Below, piece by piece: positions 31,995 through 40,383 of a DNA stretch of 64,000 bases. How positions within the stretch are numbered: position 1 is the first letter of the stretch; each line of letters begins with the position of its first letter. This stretch comes from Methylobacterium terricola (GTDB lineage Bacteria; Pseudomonadota; Alphaproteobacteria; Rhizobiales; Beijerinckiaceae). The position numbers were made by a program, and so were the translations under genes. Under the pieces are notes generated by a model, which made no database searches, had not been told where the DNA came from, and worked only from the letters and a program-made list of their open reading frames with translations. The DNA lies in contig NZ_VDDA01000001.1 in NCBI RefSeq assembly GCF_006151805.1, positions 186,001-250,000 of the forward strand, in the 5' to 3' direction.

Positions 31995-32234
31995 ATGCGT
32001 GCGTGCCTCGCCGCCCTGATCCTGCTGACGGCGCTCCCCGCCCGCGCCGACGACGCGGCGTCGTGCCGGGACGGCATCGCGATGATCAAGGCCGAGCTGG
32101 CGAAGTCGCCGCCCGAGCCGGTCGCCAGGGTGCTGAAGAAGGAGCTGCGCGTCGCCGAGCGGGAACTCGGCGAGAAGGAATACGACGAGTGCCTCGACGC
32201 GGTGCGCGACGCCCGCAGGGCCTTGAGCCGATGA
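31995..32234 (+). CDS. very small exported helical protein with a Cys pair (LutD position)
   Basis: 79 residues, about 60 after the signal peptide (MRACLAALILLTALPARADD). The mature part is highly charged and helical, with two Cys (SCRDG and DECLD) that could lock a helical hairpin, and alternating Lys/Glu: 'VLKKELRVAERELGEKEYDECLDAVRDARRALS'. It overlaps the ABC ATPase start by 4 bp (ATGA). The fourth gene of the lut-like block by position. An in-frame GTG at 31947 is less likely because GGAGGAACCCCAAGG precedes the ATG at 31995. Confidence 0.68.
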   Translation: MRACLAALILLTALPARADDAASCRDGIAMIKAELAKSPPEPVARVLKKELRVAERELGEKEYDECLDAVRDARRALSR

Positions 32235-32983
32235 GCGCCGAGGCGCTGGCGGTCGAGGGCGTGACCCATCGCTTCGGTGCCCGCACGGCGCTCGACGGCG
32301 TGTCGTTCACCGTGCCGCCGGGGGCCTTCGTGGCCCTGCTCGGGCCGAACGGGGCCGGCAAGACCACCCTGTTCTCGGTGGTGACGCGCCTCTACGCGAG
32401 CCAGGCCGGCCGGGTCGCGCTGCTCGGTCACGACTTGAATCAAGAGCCCTCCCGGGCGCTCGCCCGCCTCGGCGTGGTGTTCCAGGCCCGCACCCTCGAC
32501 ACCGACCTGACGGTGCGCCAGAACCTGCTCTATCACGCCGCCCTCCACGGCATTCCCCGCAAGGCGGCGCTCGCACGGATCGAATCGCTGCTCGCCCGCA
32601 TCGGCCTCCTGGAGCGGCGCGACGACAAGATCCGCACCCTGTCGGGCGGCCAGTCGCGGCGGATCGAGATCGCCCGGGCGCTGATCCACGCTCCCGACCT
32701 GCTGCTCCTCGACGAGCCGACCGTCGGCCTCGACCTCGACTCCCGCGCCGACATCGTGGCGATCGTCCGCGCCCTGGTGCGGGAGGAGGGGCTGTCGGTG
32801 CTCTGGGCCACCCACATCTTCGACGAGATCGACGCGGACGACCGGGTCGTGGTGCTGCATCGGGGCCGCATCGTCGCCCGCGGCGTCGCGGGCACTTTGA
32901 GCGAGCCGACCGGCTCCCTCGAGACCGCGTTCCGCCAGATGACCGCCGAGCGCGGACCCGACGGTCCGAGGAAGGTCGCATGA
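32231..32983 (+). CDS. lutE: ABC transporter ATPase, PQQ-dependent alcohol dehydrogenase system type (LutE-like)
   Basis: 250 residues. Walker A GPNGAGKTT, Q-loop 'LGVVFQARTLD', signature LSGGQSRR, Walker B LLLLDEPTVGLD and the switch His in 'WATHIFDEID'. It belongs to the ABC-2 export/import type with TIGR03864-like features. Start and stop both overlap the neighbouring genes by 4 bp, so it is translated with the preceding small exported protein and the following permease. In M. extorquens the equivalent ABC pair is needed for lanthanides to reach the cytoplasm. Confidence 0.85.
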   Translation: MSAEALAVEGVTHRFGARTALDGVSFTVPPGAFVALLGPNGAGKTTLFSVVTRLYASQAGRVALLGHDLNQEPSRALARLGVVFQARTLDTDLTVRQNLLYHAALHGIPRKAALARIESLLARIGLLERRDDKIRTLSGGQSRRIEIARALIHAPDLLLLDEPTVGLDLDSRADIVAIVRALVREEGLSVLWATHIFDEIDADDRVVVLHRGRIVARGVAGTLSEPTGSLETAFRQMTAERGPDGPRKVA

Positions 32984-33837
32984 GTTCGGGCGCCACCCTC
33001 ACCCCGGTCCGCGGCCGGCTCGATTTCGGCGGCTACCTCATCGCCCTGTCGGGCATCGTGCGCCGGGAGCTGTTGCGCTTCTTCAACCAGAAGGAGCGGT
33101 TCTTTTCGGCCCTGGTGCGGCCGCTGGTCTGGCTGTTCATCTTCGCCGCGGGGTTCCGCAATACGCTGGGCCTCTCGATCACGCCGCCCTACGAGACCTA
33201 CGTGCTCTACGAGGTCTACGTCGTGCCGGGCCTCGCGGTGATGATCCAGCTGTTCAACGGCATGCAATCCTCGCTGTCGATGGTCTATGACCGCGAGGTC
33301 GGCTCGATGCGGGTGCTGCTCACCAGCCCCTATCCGCGCTGGAGCCTGCTGCTCGCCAAGCTCATCGCCGGCGTGATCGTGTCGCTGATCCAGGCCTACG
33401 TCTTCCTCGGGATCGCCAGCTTCTTCGAGACCGACATCCCGTGGATCGGCTACCTCGCGGCCCTGCCGGCCTTCCTCGCCGCGGGGCTGATGCTCGGCGC
33501 GATCGGGCTGTTCCTGTCGTCGCTGGTGCGCCAGCTCGAGAATTTCGCCAGCGTGATGAACTTCGTGATCTTCCCGATGTTCTTCGCCTCCTCGGCGCTC
33601 TACCCGCTGTGGCGGATCAACGAATCGAGCGCCACGCTCTACTGGATCTGCCAGATCAATCCCTTCACCCACGCCGTCGAGCTGGTGCGCTTCGCGCTCT
33701 ACGGCGCCTTCAACCCGGTCTCCTGCGCCGTCGTGGTCGGGACCGGGATCGCGTTCTTCGTCATGGCGGTCGCCGCCTACGATCCCGGCCGCGGGCTGCT
33801 CGCCCGGCGCGGCGGCCCGGCCGGGGAGGCGGGCTGA
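32980..33837 (+). CDS. lutF: ABC-2 type permease (LutF/PedC-like)
   Basis: 285 residues with six membrane segments (about 45-62, 78-98, 125-150, 158-182, 190-210, 245-268). The ABC-2 family loops 'NQKERFFSALVRPLVWLFIF', 'MSMVYDREVGSMRVLLTSPYPRW'-like and 'FASSALYPLWRINE' are visible; this matches the permease type of TIGR03861. ATGA overlap with the ATPase gene. It forms the membrane half of the lut-like transporter. Confidence 0.85.
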   Translation: MSSGATLTPVRGRLDFGGYLIALSGIVRRELLRFFNQKERFFSALVRPLVWLFIFAAGFRNTLGLSITPPYETYVLYEVYVVPGLAVMIQLFNGMQSSLSMVYDREVGSMRVLLTSPYPRWSLLLAKLIAGVIVSLIQAYVFLGIASFFETDIPWIGYLAALPAFLAAGLMLGAIGLFLSSLVRQLENFASVMNFVIFPMFFASSALYPLWRINESSATLYWICQINPFTHAVELVRFALYGAFNPVSCAVVVGTGIAFFVMAVAAYDPGRGLLARRGGPAGEAG

Positions 33838-33854
33838 CCGCGCCTGTGAGAGAG

Positions 33855-34475
33855 ATGATGCCCACCATGCTCCGCTCCGTTCTCGCCACGCTGCTGATCC
33901 TCGGCGCCGCCCCGGCCCTCGCCCAGCCCAAACCCGATCCCGACTGGCCCTGCGCCCAGCGCAAGGTCTCGACGCTCGGCCCCGGCGCGGTCTGGACCGG
34001 CCCCGATCCGAGCCAGGCGCTCACCGAGTGGGGCAACGACACCGAGGCGGCTCTGCTCGCGCAGAAGATCGCGTCGCGCCGGCTGCCGCTGGAGGAGGTC
34101 GACGGCCTCCTCGACGGTTTTGCGGCCAAGCTCGACAAGGCCGAGAAGGACGCCCGCCTGACCCGGGTCTTCGCCGGCGTGTTCGAGGTGCTGAACGGCG
34201 AGCGCGACAAGGTGGTGGCCGGCATCGGCCGCTACGCCCGCGGCCAGCGCGTGATGGCCGAGCGCATCCGCGACGAGGCGGGCCGGATCAGCGAGGTGAA
34301 GACCTCGCCGGATGCGCCCGAAACCAAGGAGCTGGCCGAGCTCGAGTCGCGCTTCAACTGGGACAAGCGCATCTTCCAGGAGCGCAGCCAGTCGCTGACC
34401 TATGTCTGCGAGGTGCCGACCCTGCTGGAGCAGCGGCTGGGGGCGATCGCGAAGAAGATCCAGGCGCGGTTGTGA
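33855..34475 (+). CDS. exported helical protein with two cysteines (LutG position)
   Basis: 206 residues. Signal peptide at about 1-24 (MMPTMLRSVLATLLILGAAPALAQ). Mature part: an N-terminal 'PDPDWPCAQRKVSTLGPGAVWTGPDPSQAL' motif, long amphipathic helices (about 60-180, rich in Glu, Lys, Arg, Ala), and a second Cys in 'TYVCEVPTLLEQR'. The Cys pair may join the two ends. No named domain recognised. It is the seventh and last gene of the lut-like block, 17 bp after the permease; a strong hairpin follows. The TonB receptor that comes next in M. extorquens is absent. Confidence 0.72.
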   Translation: MMPTMLRSVLATLLILGAAPALAQPKPDPDWPCAQRKVSTLGPGAVWTGPDPSQALTEWGNDTEAALLAQKIASRRLPLEEVDGLLDGFAAKLDKAEKDARLTRVFAGVFEVLNGERDKVVAGIGRYARGQRVMAERIRDEAGRISEVKTSPDAPETKELAELESRFNWDKRIFQERSQSLTYVCEVPTLLEQRLGAIAKKIQARL

Positions 34476-34481
34476 TTTGAG

Positions 34482-34540
34482 ACCCTCCACGTCCATCCCG
34501 GGGCTCGCCGCAGGCGAGAACCCGGGATGACGTGGAGGGT
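34482..34540. terminator. long hairpin between convergent lut-like and fhc operons
   Basis: ACCCTCCACGTC(C)ATCCCGGG (34482-34502) pairs with CCCGGGATGACGTGGAGGGT (34521-34540), one bulged C, with an inner CTCGCC-GCA-GGCGAG stem. A bidirectional transcription barrier is likely. Confidence 0.7.
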
Positions 34541-34584
34541 GGAAGGACCGGACGCGCCACGCGCGCCGGCCTGTCCGATCTCGC

Positions 34585-35379
34585 TCACCCCACCGGCGTG
34601 AACAGCTCGCCCTTGCCCAGGGTCGCGAGGTCGCCCGAATATCGCCGCTGGGGCGCCCGCAGCAGCGCTGCCGCCTCCGGTGCCACACCCTCCAGCGACT
34701 TCGCCAGGAGCCTCAGGACCACGAGATCCTGCCGCCCGGTCTCGACGAAGGTCGGCAGCAGGGCGCCGTGGCGGGCCGCGACCAGGGTGCCGCGGCGCAT
34801 GCCGTAGCCCGGATGGTCGCCGACCGCCTCGGCCACGATCGTCCCGGCGATCATCCGGGACCCCGCATGGTCCCCGGCGCCCTTCGCCACGATCAGCCCG
34901 GCGCGCATCCGGTCGCCGAGGCGTTCGCCCGCCATGCCGCCGATCACCAGCGTCGCACCGTCGAGCCCGCAATCCGCGCCGTGCAGGGCGCCGCCGGCGC
35001 TCTCGCCGGCGTGGCCGGCGATGCGGATCGTGCCGCCCTTGGCCGCCGTGCCGGCGAAGGGACCGGCGGAGCCGCTGACGGTGACGATCCCGCCCGTCAT
35101 GCCGGCGCCGAGGCGCTGGCCGACATCGCCCTCGACCACGATCCGCCCGGCGGCGAGACCCGCCCCGACGCGGTCGAGCCGGTCGGTGGCGCCGACGATC
35201 CGCAACTCCTCCGACCCGTCGAGGTGGAGCGCGAAGCAATCGCCCAGCGTCAGGCCGCGGCGGCCGGTGCCGATGACGAGGCGGGCGGCCTCGGCCTCCG
35301 ACAGGCCGGCAACCGCAGCGGGCGTGACGCCGGCGAGGTCGAGGCGCTCGGGCGCCTCGCGGAGAGTGAGGGTGCTCAT
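34585..35379 (-). CDS. fhcC: formyltransferase/hydrolase complex subunit C
   Basis: 264 residues, homologous to formylmethanofuran dehydrogenase subunit C. It is built of a right-handed parallel beta-helix with GXXGXXX repeats: 'GRIVVEGDVGQRLGAGMTGGIVTVSGSAG', 'GTIRIAGHAGESAGGALHG', 'ATLVIGGMAGERLGDRMRAG', 'GTIVAEAVGDHPGYGMRRG'. In the bacterial Fhc complex FhcC holds the A and D subunits together and contacts the polyglutamate arm of methylofuran. ATGA overlap with fhcD. Last gene of fhcBADC. Confidence 0.95.
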   Translation of the reverse strand: MSTLTLREAPERLDLAGVTPAAVAGLSEAEAARLVIGTGRRGLTLGDCFALHLDGSEELRIVGATDRLDRVGAGLAAGRIVVEGDVGQRLGAGMTGGIVTVSGSAGPFAGTAAKGGTIRIAGHAGESAGGALHGADCGLDGATLVIGGMAGERLGDRMRAGLIVAKGAGDHAGSRMIAGTIVAEAVGDHPGYGMRRGTLVAARHGALLPTFVETGRQDLVVLRLLAKSLEGVAPEAAALLRAPQRRYSGDLATLGKGELFTPVG

Positions 35380-36308
35380 GCGGCCTCTCCGAGCAGGTCC
35401 CGGAGGTGGAAGTGGTGGCGGCCGAGATTGCCGCCGTAATTGCCCGCCGTGACCGCGACGAGGCCGAGATCGGCTCCGGCCCGGGTCGAGGCGTGGAGCG
35501 CCGCCCGCATCGCGGCCGAGACGGAGGCGGCGGAGAGCCCGTCGATGACGATCTCCAGCACCACGTCGACCTCCGGCGGCAGGGCCGAGCCGGCGCGGCC
35601 CTTGAGCGTCGGGCAATAGGCGTCGTTGGTCGAGGCCATCATGCCCTTGGTGCGCGCGCCGACCTTGGAGCCGGAGCGCACCACGCCGCCCGGGAAGGGC
35701 AGGATCACGTCCGGCACCGTGCGCGCCGCCGCGACCGCGATCTCGGCCACCCGCAGGGTGTCGCCGAAGCGCCGGCCGAGGAACAGCAGGTTGCCGCCCC
35801 CGACCGCGCCTTGAACCGTCGGCACCGAGTGCTCGCACAGGAACTCGCCGTCCATCACCGGCGTGCGCCAGTAGCGGCGGCCCGCAACGCGCTTGGCGGT
35901 GGCGAAGCCGTCGCCGAAATAGCGGATCGCGCCGCCGAGCTTGAGCGCCTTGCCGACATTGGGATCGTCCCAGGCGATCCCGGCGAACACCGCGCTGCCC
36001 GGCGAGGTCAGCACGCATTGCCCGACCCGGCGCAGGAGCTGGTCCTTGAGGCCGCCGGCATCGAAGCCGAAGAGCAGCACCCGCACGCCGGGGCGCCCGT
36101 CCGGGGTCGCGTCGGGGGCGAGCACGGCGTCGATCCCGGCCTCGGCGCCGCAGCCGATCACCGAGGTGGCGAAGCCCGTCATCGTGGTCGCGGCGATCAT
36201 CGCCCATTCGGGCGTCTCGGCGGTCAGCACCAGGGCGGTGGCCGCCATGTCGAAGGCCTCCGCGAAGGTGTCCTCGACCCGGATGCCGTGGAGAATCAGG
36301 TCCGGCAT
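35376..36308 (-). CDS. fhcD: formylmethanofuran:tetrahydromethanopterin formyltransferase
   Basis: 310 residues, Ftr homologue. It moves the formyl group from formyl-H4MPT to methylofuran (the oxidative direction in methylotrophs). Family hallmarks: 'VEDTFAEAFDMAATALVLTAE', 'ATTMTGFATSVIGCGAEAG', 'RYFGDGFATAKRV', 'VVRSGSKVGARTKGMMASTNDAYCPTLKG'. It overlaps fhcA by 13 bp and fhcC by 4 bp, so the four subunits are produced in a coupled way. Confidence 0.96.
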   Translation of the reverse strand: MPDLILHGIRVEDTFAEAFDMAATALVLTAETPEWAMIAATTMTGFATSVIGCGAEAGIDAVLAPDATPDGRPGVRVLLFGFDAGGLKDQLLRRVGQCVLTSPGSAVFAGIAWDDPNVGKALKLGGAIRYFGDGFATAKRVAGRRYWRTPVMDGEFLCEHSVPTVQGAVGGGNLLFLGRRFGDTLRVAEIAVAAARTVPDVILPFPGGVVRSGSKVGARTKGMMASTNDAYCPTLKGRAGSALPPEVDVVLEIVIDGLSAASVSAAMRAALHASTRAGADLGLVAVTAGNYGGNLGRHHFHLRDLLGEAA

Positions 36309-37924
36309 GACACCGCCTCGAACACCTCGCGATCGGGGAAGGCCGCGTCGGGCACGGTGAAGCTCGACAGGCCGGCGCCGAAGCGCCCCTGGAGATAGGC
36401 ATCGGTCCGCCGCGCCATGCCGGCATCGGCCTCGACCGAGAGGCTCAGCGTGTGGCCGCGGGTCCAGGACACCACCTCGCCGTCCTCGACGATGACCGCG
36501 CCGTCCTTCAGCACCCGGTGGGCGCGGGCGAACATCGCGGTCCGGTCGGGCTGGTCGCGGTAGACCGCGATGTCGGCCCGCGCACCCGGGCGCAGGTGGC
36601 CGCGGTCGGTGAGGCCCAGGAGCTTCGCCGGGCCGGAGCGGGTGAGCTGCGCCACCTCGGTCAGGGTGTATTCGCGCTCGATGGCCGCGAGGCCGGAGCG
36701 CTCGGCCGCGACCTTCGGATGGGCGGCGACCTCCCGGTCGCGGGCCTCCTTGTCCATCAGGAGGTGGAGGATGCGCGGATAGGCGGTGAACGGCCCGCCA
36801 TTCGGGTGGTCGGTGGTCAGGATGGTGCGCTCCGGGTCGGGCGAGAGCAGCATCATCTCGAGCCCGATGGCGAATTGCAGCGACGAGGTCGGGCCGCGGT
36901 CGCGGTAGCGGAACGGCACGATGCCGCCGCCTTCGGCATCGCCCGCATTGACGATCCATTTGCGCGGGCTCGCCGCCTTGCGGCCGGAGAACTGGCGCAG
37001 GATGTCGAGCGAGATCGTCGCGGTCTGGCCGAACACCACCTGGCCGATATCGAGCGTCGCATTGGGGTGGCGGGCCAGCGCCTCGGCGATGCGCGGCGCG
37101 GCGGAGACGAAGCCGCCGGTCAGCGGGTTGTCCTTGTCGACGGCGGCATAGGCGTAGAACTGGGCGTGGGCGAAGTGGATCCGCCGTCCCTCCGCCGCTG
37201 CAAGCGTCTCGATCAGGCTGTCATCGGCCCCGGGCAGGCCGAGATTGCTGCAATGGACGTGGAGCGGATGCGGGACTTTCAGCGCCTCGACGGCGTCGAG
37301 AAGCCCGGTGAGGATCGTCCGCGAGGTCAACCCGTAGGCCGGCACCTCGTCGTCGAGGGAGAAGCGGACCGCCCCGTCCTTGAAGGCGTCGGCGCCGCCG
37401 GCATTGATCACCTTGACGCCGAGCGCCCGCGAGGTCGCGACGTTCAGCGCCACGAGGTCGCGCACCGCCTCCTTGCTCTCGCGGTCGCGCAGCAGCTGGA
37501 GCAACTGGTCGTCGTTGCCCATCACGCACAGCCCGCCCCGGTCGAGGAGCGGGATCTCGGCGAGTTCGAGCTGGGTCGCCAGCGCGTTGACCGGCGGCAT
37601 CGCCGGCTCGACCGCAGTGGTGTAGCCCATCCGGGCGTAGAGCATCCCGACGTCTCTCCCTGAGCCGTGCGGGTTCGGCGCATCGGGCTCGGAGACACCC
37701 AGTTCCGGCAGCAGCAGGCGCGCCAGCACCACGTTGCCGCCGGCGATGTGCGAGTGGACCTCGACGCCGCCCGCCATGACGATGCAGCCGGCGGCGTCGA
37801 TGGTGCGGTCGGGGGTGCGCTCAGACGGGGCGACGACGCGGCCGTCCTCGATCCAGACGTCACCGATGGCGTCGCGCGAGGTGGTCGGATCGACCACCCG
37901 GCCGCCGGCGATGCGGGTCAGCAT
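36296..37924 (-). CDS. fhcA: formyltransferase/hydrolase complex subunit A
   Basis: 542 residues, amidohydrolase superfamily, homologous to FwdA/FmdA. It hydrolyses formyl-methylofuran to formate. The metal-binding HSH motif is at residues 57-59 ('GGVEVHSHIAGGNVV'); further His/Asp sites are in 'HPLHVHCSNLG', 'HFAHAQFYAY' and 'LTTDHPNGGPF'. In methylotrophs the complex lacks a working dehydrogenase site and acts with fhcD as transferase/hydrolase. Seven bp overlap with fhcB upstream. Confidence 0.96.
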   Translation of the reverse strand: MLTRIAGGRVVDPTTSRDAIGDVWIEDGRVVAPSERTPDRTIDAAGCIVMAGGVEVHSHIAGGNVVLARLLLPELGVSEPDAPNPHGSGRDVGMLYARMGYTTAVEPAMPPVNALATQLELAEIPLLDRGGLCVMGNDDQLLQLLRDRESKEAVRDLVALNVATSRALGVKVINAGGADAFKDGAVRFSLDDEVPAYGLTSRTILTGLLDAVEALKVPHPLHVHCSNLGLPGADDSLIETLAAAEGRRIHFAHAQFYAYAAVDKDNPLTGGFVSAAPRIAEALARHPNATLDIGQVVFGQTATISLDILRQFSGRKAASPRKWIVNAGDAEGGGIVPFRYRDRGPTSSLQFAIGLEMMLLSPDPERTILTTDHPNGGPFTAYPRILHLLMDKEARDREVAAHPKVAAERSGLAAIEREYTLTEVAQLTRSGPAKLLGLTDRGHLRPGARADIAVYRDQPDRTAMFARAHRVLKDGAVIVEDGEVVSWTRGHTLSLSVEADAGMARRTDAYLQGRFGAGLSSFTVPDAAFPDREVFEAVSCRT

Positions 37925-39009
37925 GAGGCGGAGCGCTCCGGTTGGGGGGCGGGAGAAGCGGCGGAAATGCGGGCCCGGAGATCGGCGAGGATCGCGGCGG
38001 CGGGCGGCGCGCCCGACGGCACGGGGTCTGCCGCGTGCCACGCGAGTGCCGCGCGGCGCGGGTGCCAGAGGGCGGCACCGAAGGCCTCGCCCGGCACGCC
38101 GACGCCGATCACCACCCGCGCCTCGTCGCCCTTCGGTGCGCCGAGGAGGGCCACGGTCGGGACCGTGCGCGCCCAGGAGGGGAGGGGGGCCGGCAGGGAG
38201 GCGAGCCAGAGCGCGGCGTCGATCTCGCCGGAAGCGGCCTGGCGCGCCGCATCGAAGCGCCAGGGATCGTGCTCGGGGTAGCCGCGGCCGAAGCCGACCC
38301 GCGGCCCCTGGCCGGTGCTCCAGGCCGAGACCTGCGCGACGGCCCGGCCCTGGTGGGCGTCGCCGAGCGGCAGGGCGAAGCAGCGCGTGACCTCGTTGAG
38401 GTCCTTGACGAGGCCGTTCAGCATCTCGGCCCCGAGGGCGCCGATCTCGGCCGGATCGTACATCACGACGCCGTAGAGCGCCGCGCGCAGGCGCGCGGCG
38501 AGATCGGCGAAGGGATGGGGGCCGGCGACCCGGCCGGCGACGAGGCCGCGCAGGAGCCCGATGGCCGCCGGCAACCCGGCCTCGCCCGCCGGATAGGACA
38601 CGTGCTGGATGCCGCCGTCGCCGGGGCCGCCGAGGGCGAGGAGCGCGCGGGGCTGCCCCGCCGCCCGGCCGCGCCCCGGCGCGTCCGCCGCCAGCTCGGC
38701 GAGGAGGCCGGAGGACCAGGGCGCGGCGCCCAGCGCCAACACCAGGTCGGCCCGGCCCCGCGTCTCGGCCGCGGTGGTGGTCATGGCGCCGCCCGAGGCC
38801 AGCGCCCCGAGATCGGCGTAGAGCGCCGCACCGGCGGCCGGGTCGAGGGACGCGCCGACCGCGCGGGCGAGGTCGAACGCCGCCTGCACGGCGGCCGCCT
38901 CGGCGCAGAGCCCGGCGATGACGGGGGCGTGCGCCCCCGCGAGCAGGGACGCCGCCGCCGCGACCGCCGCGTCCCGCTCCACCGCCTGCCCGTCGATCCA
39001 GGCCGTCAT
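37918..39009 (-). CDS. fhcB: formyltransferase/hydrolase complex subunit B
   Basis: 363 residues, homologous to FwdB but without the iron-sulfur and molybdopterin-binding Cys of the archaeal enzyme: only 'CAEAAAVQAAFDLARAVGASLDP' and a late Cys ('VTRCFALPLGD') are seen. 'VSAWSTGQGPRVGFGRGYPEHDPWRFD' is a family motif. It has a structural role in the Fhc complex. The start at 39009 (MTAWIDGQ) is preferred because GAGGGCGG precedes it; an ATG at 39051 is possible. First gene of fhcBADC; a 285-bp intergenic space separates it from divergent mptG. Confidence 0.92.
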   Translation of the reverse strand: MTAWIDGQAVERDAAVAAAASLLAGAHAPVIAGLCAEAAAVQAAFDLARAVGASLDPAAGAALYADLGALASGGAMTTTAAETRGRADLVLALGAAPWSSGLLAELAADAPGRGRAAGQPRALLALGGPGDGGIQHVSYPAGEAGLPAAIGLLRGLVAGRVAGPHPFADLAARLRAALYGVVMYDPAEIGALGAEMLNGLVKDLNEVTRCFALPLGDAHQGRAVAQVSAWSTGQGPRVGFGRGYPEHDPWRFDAARQAASGEIDAALWLASLPAPLPSWARTVPTVALLGAPKGDEARVVIGVGVPGEAFGAALWHPRRAALAWHAADPVPSGAPPAAAILADLRARISAASPAPQPERSASC

Positions 39010-39294
39010 CCGCCCTCGCTGGTTGCCCGACGCGAATCTCTGTCGCGTCATGTCTGTCCGGGACGGTCGCATCCGGGGCCCCGGCCAGGCAAGTCCCCCG
39101 AAAGTCCGGCTTCTGGGGCCCGGGTCCGGGCCGGTATCCAGACCCCGTCATCCCGGGCCGGTATCGACGCGGCCGGGCTCGGCGCAACGCGAGTTGCCCA
39201 CCGGGCGGGCGGTGTGGGAGAGTCCACCCGAGAGGGCGGCTCCCGCGGGCGCCGCGGTACCGGAGCAGGAAGCGAGGCCGGTTTGGCGCACGAG
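39010..39294. other. divergent promoter region fhcB / mptG
   Basis: Two divergent C1 operons start from this 285-bp stretch. It contains GC-rich short inverted segments (e.g. GTCATCCCGGGCC near 39138), but I see no convincing -35/-10 pair or operator. Control elements of both operons must lie here or inside the genes. Confidence 0.45.
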
Positions 39295-40263
39295 ATGGCG
39301 ACGGCGCGGGCGACGGTGCGGGTGCGCGCCGCGGCCCGGCTGCATTTCGGCTTCCTCGACCTGCATGGCGGGCTCGGCCGGCGCTTCGGCAGCATCGGGC
39401 TCGGCCTCGACGCGCCGGGCATCGACCTCACGGCGTCCTGCGCCGGGACCCTGATCGTCACCGGGGGCGATGGTTCCGGCATCGCCGGCGAATGCCAGCG
39501 GGTACGCGGCTACGCGGCCCTCGCCGCCCGCCATCTCGGCGTGCCGGAGGCGGGGGCGTTCCACCTCGCGGAAGCCATTCCGGCCCATGCGGGCTTCGGC
39601 TCGGGGACGCAGCTCGCCCTCTCGGTCGCGGCGGCGCTCGCCGCGCTGCACGGCGCGCCGTTCTCGCCGGCGGCCTTCGCCGACGTTCTCGACCGCGGCA
39701 ACCGCTCCGGCGTGGGCCTCGCCGCCTTCGTCACCGGCGGACTGATCGTCGATGGCGGCCGCGACGGCAGCGACGCCCCGCCGCCGGTAATCGCCCGGGT
39801 GCCGTTCCCGGAGGCGTGGCGGGTGGTGCTGATCCTCGATGAAGGACGCACCGGGGTGCACGGCGCCGAGGAGCGCCGCGCCTTCCGCGAGCTGCCGCGC
39901 TTCCCCGCCCCCGAGGCGGCCGAGATCTGCCGCACGGTGCTGATGCAGGTGCTGCCGGCCGCGGTGACGGCGGACCTGGCCCGGTTCGGCGCCGGCATCA
40001 CGGAGATCCAGCGCCGGATCGGCGACTATTTCGCCCCCCACCAGGGCGGGCGCTACGCCAGCGCCGCGGTCGCGGCGGCGCTCGCCGACGTCGAGGCTGC
40101 CGGCGTCGCCGGCTTCGGCCAGAGCTCCTGGGGGCCGACCGGCTTCGCGCTCGCCCGCGACCAGGACGAGGCCGAGTCCCTGGTCGCCGCCCTGCGCGCC
40201 CGCCACCCCGGCCTCGCCTACCGCATCGCCCGGGGCCGCAACCGGGGGGCGGAGATCGACTGA
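39295..40263 (+). CDS. mptG: beta-ribofuranosylaminobenzene 5'-phosphate synthase
   Basis: 322 residues, GHMP-kinase-like fold. It condenses 4-hydroxybenzoate or 4-aminobenzoate with phosphoribosyl pyrophosphate, the first committed step of methanopterin synthesis. Motifs: N-terminal 'RVRAAARLHFGFLDLHGGLGRRFGSIGLGLDAP', glycine-rich 'PAHAGFGSGTQLALSVA', 'RSGVGLAAFVTGGLIVDGG', C-terminal 'GFGQSSWGPTGFAL'. Start ATG 39295; a TTG at 39283 is also possible. It heads the plus-strand run mptG-mtdB-...-fae. Confidence 0.92.
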   Translation: MATARATVRVRAAARLHFGFLDLHGGLGRRFGSIGLGLDAPGIDLTASCAGTLIVTGGDGSGIAGECQRVRGYAALAARHLGVPEAGAFHLAEAIPAHAGFGSGTQLALSVAAALAALHGAPFSPAAFADVLDRGNRSGVGLAAFVTGGLIVDGGRDGSDAPPPVIARVPFPEAWRVVLILDEGRTGVHGAEERRAFRELPRFPAPEAAEICRTVLMQVLPAAVTADLARFGAGITEIQRRIGDYFAPHQGGRYASAAVAAALADVEAAGVAGFGQSSWGPTGFALARDQDEAESLVAALRARHPGLAYRIARGRNRGAEID

Positions 40264-40383
40264 GCCCGACCCGCACCAATGGACAAGCCACAGGCGGGGC
40301 CGCGCGGCTTACAAGCGGCCCCGCCGCCCCTCCGCAGCGATTCGGAGCGGGCGGTCGCGTCGTCGTTCCGCAAGGAGGTCCGC

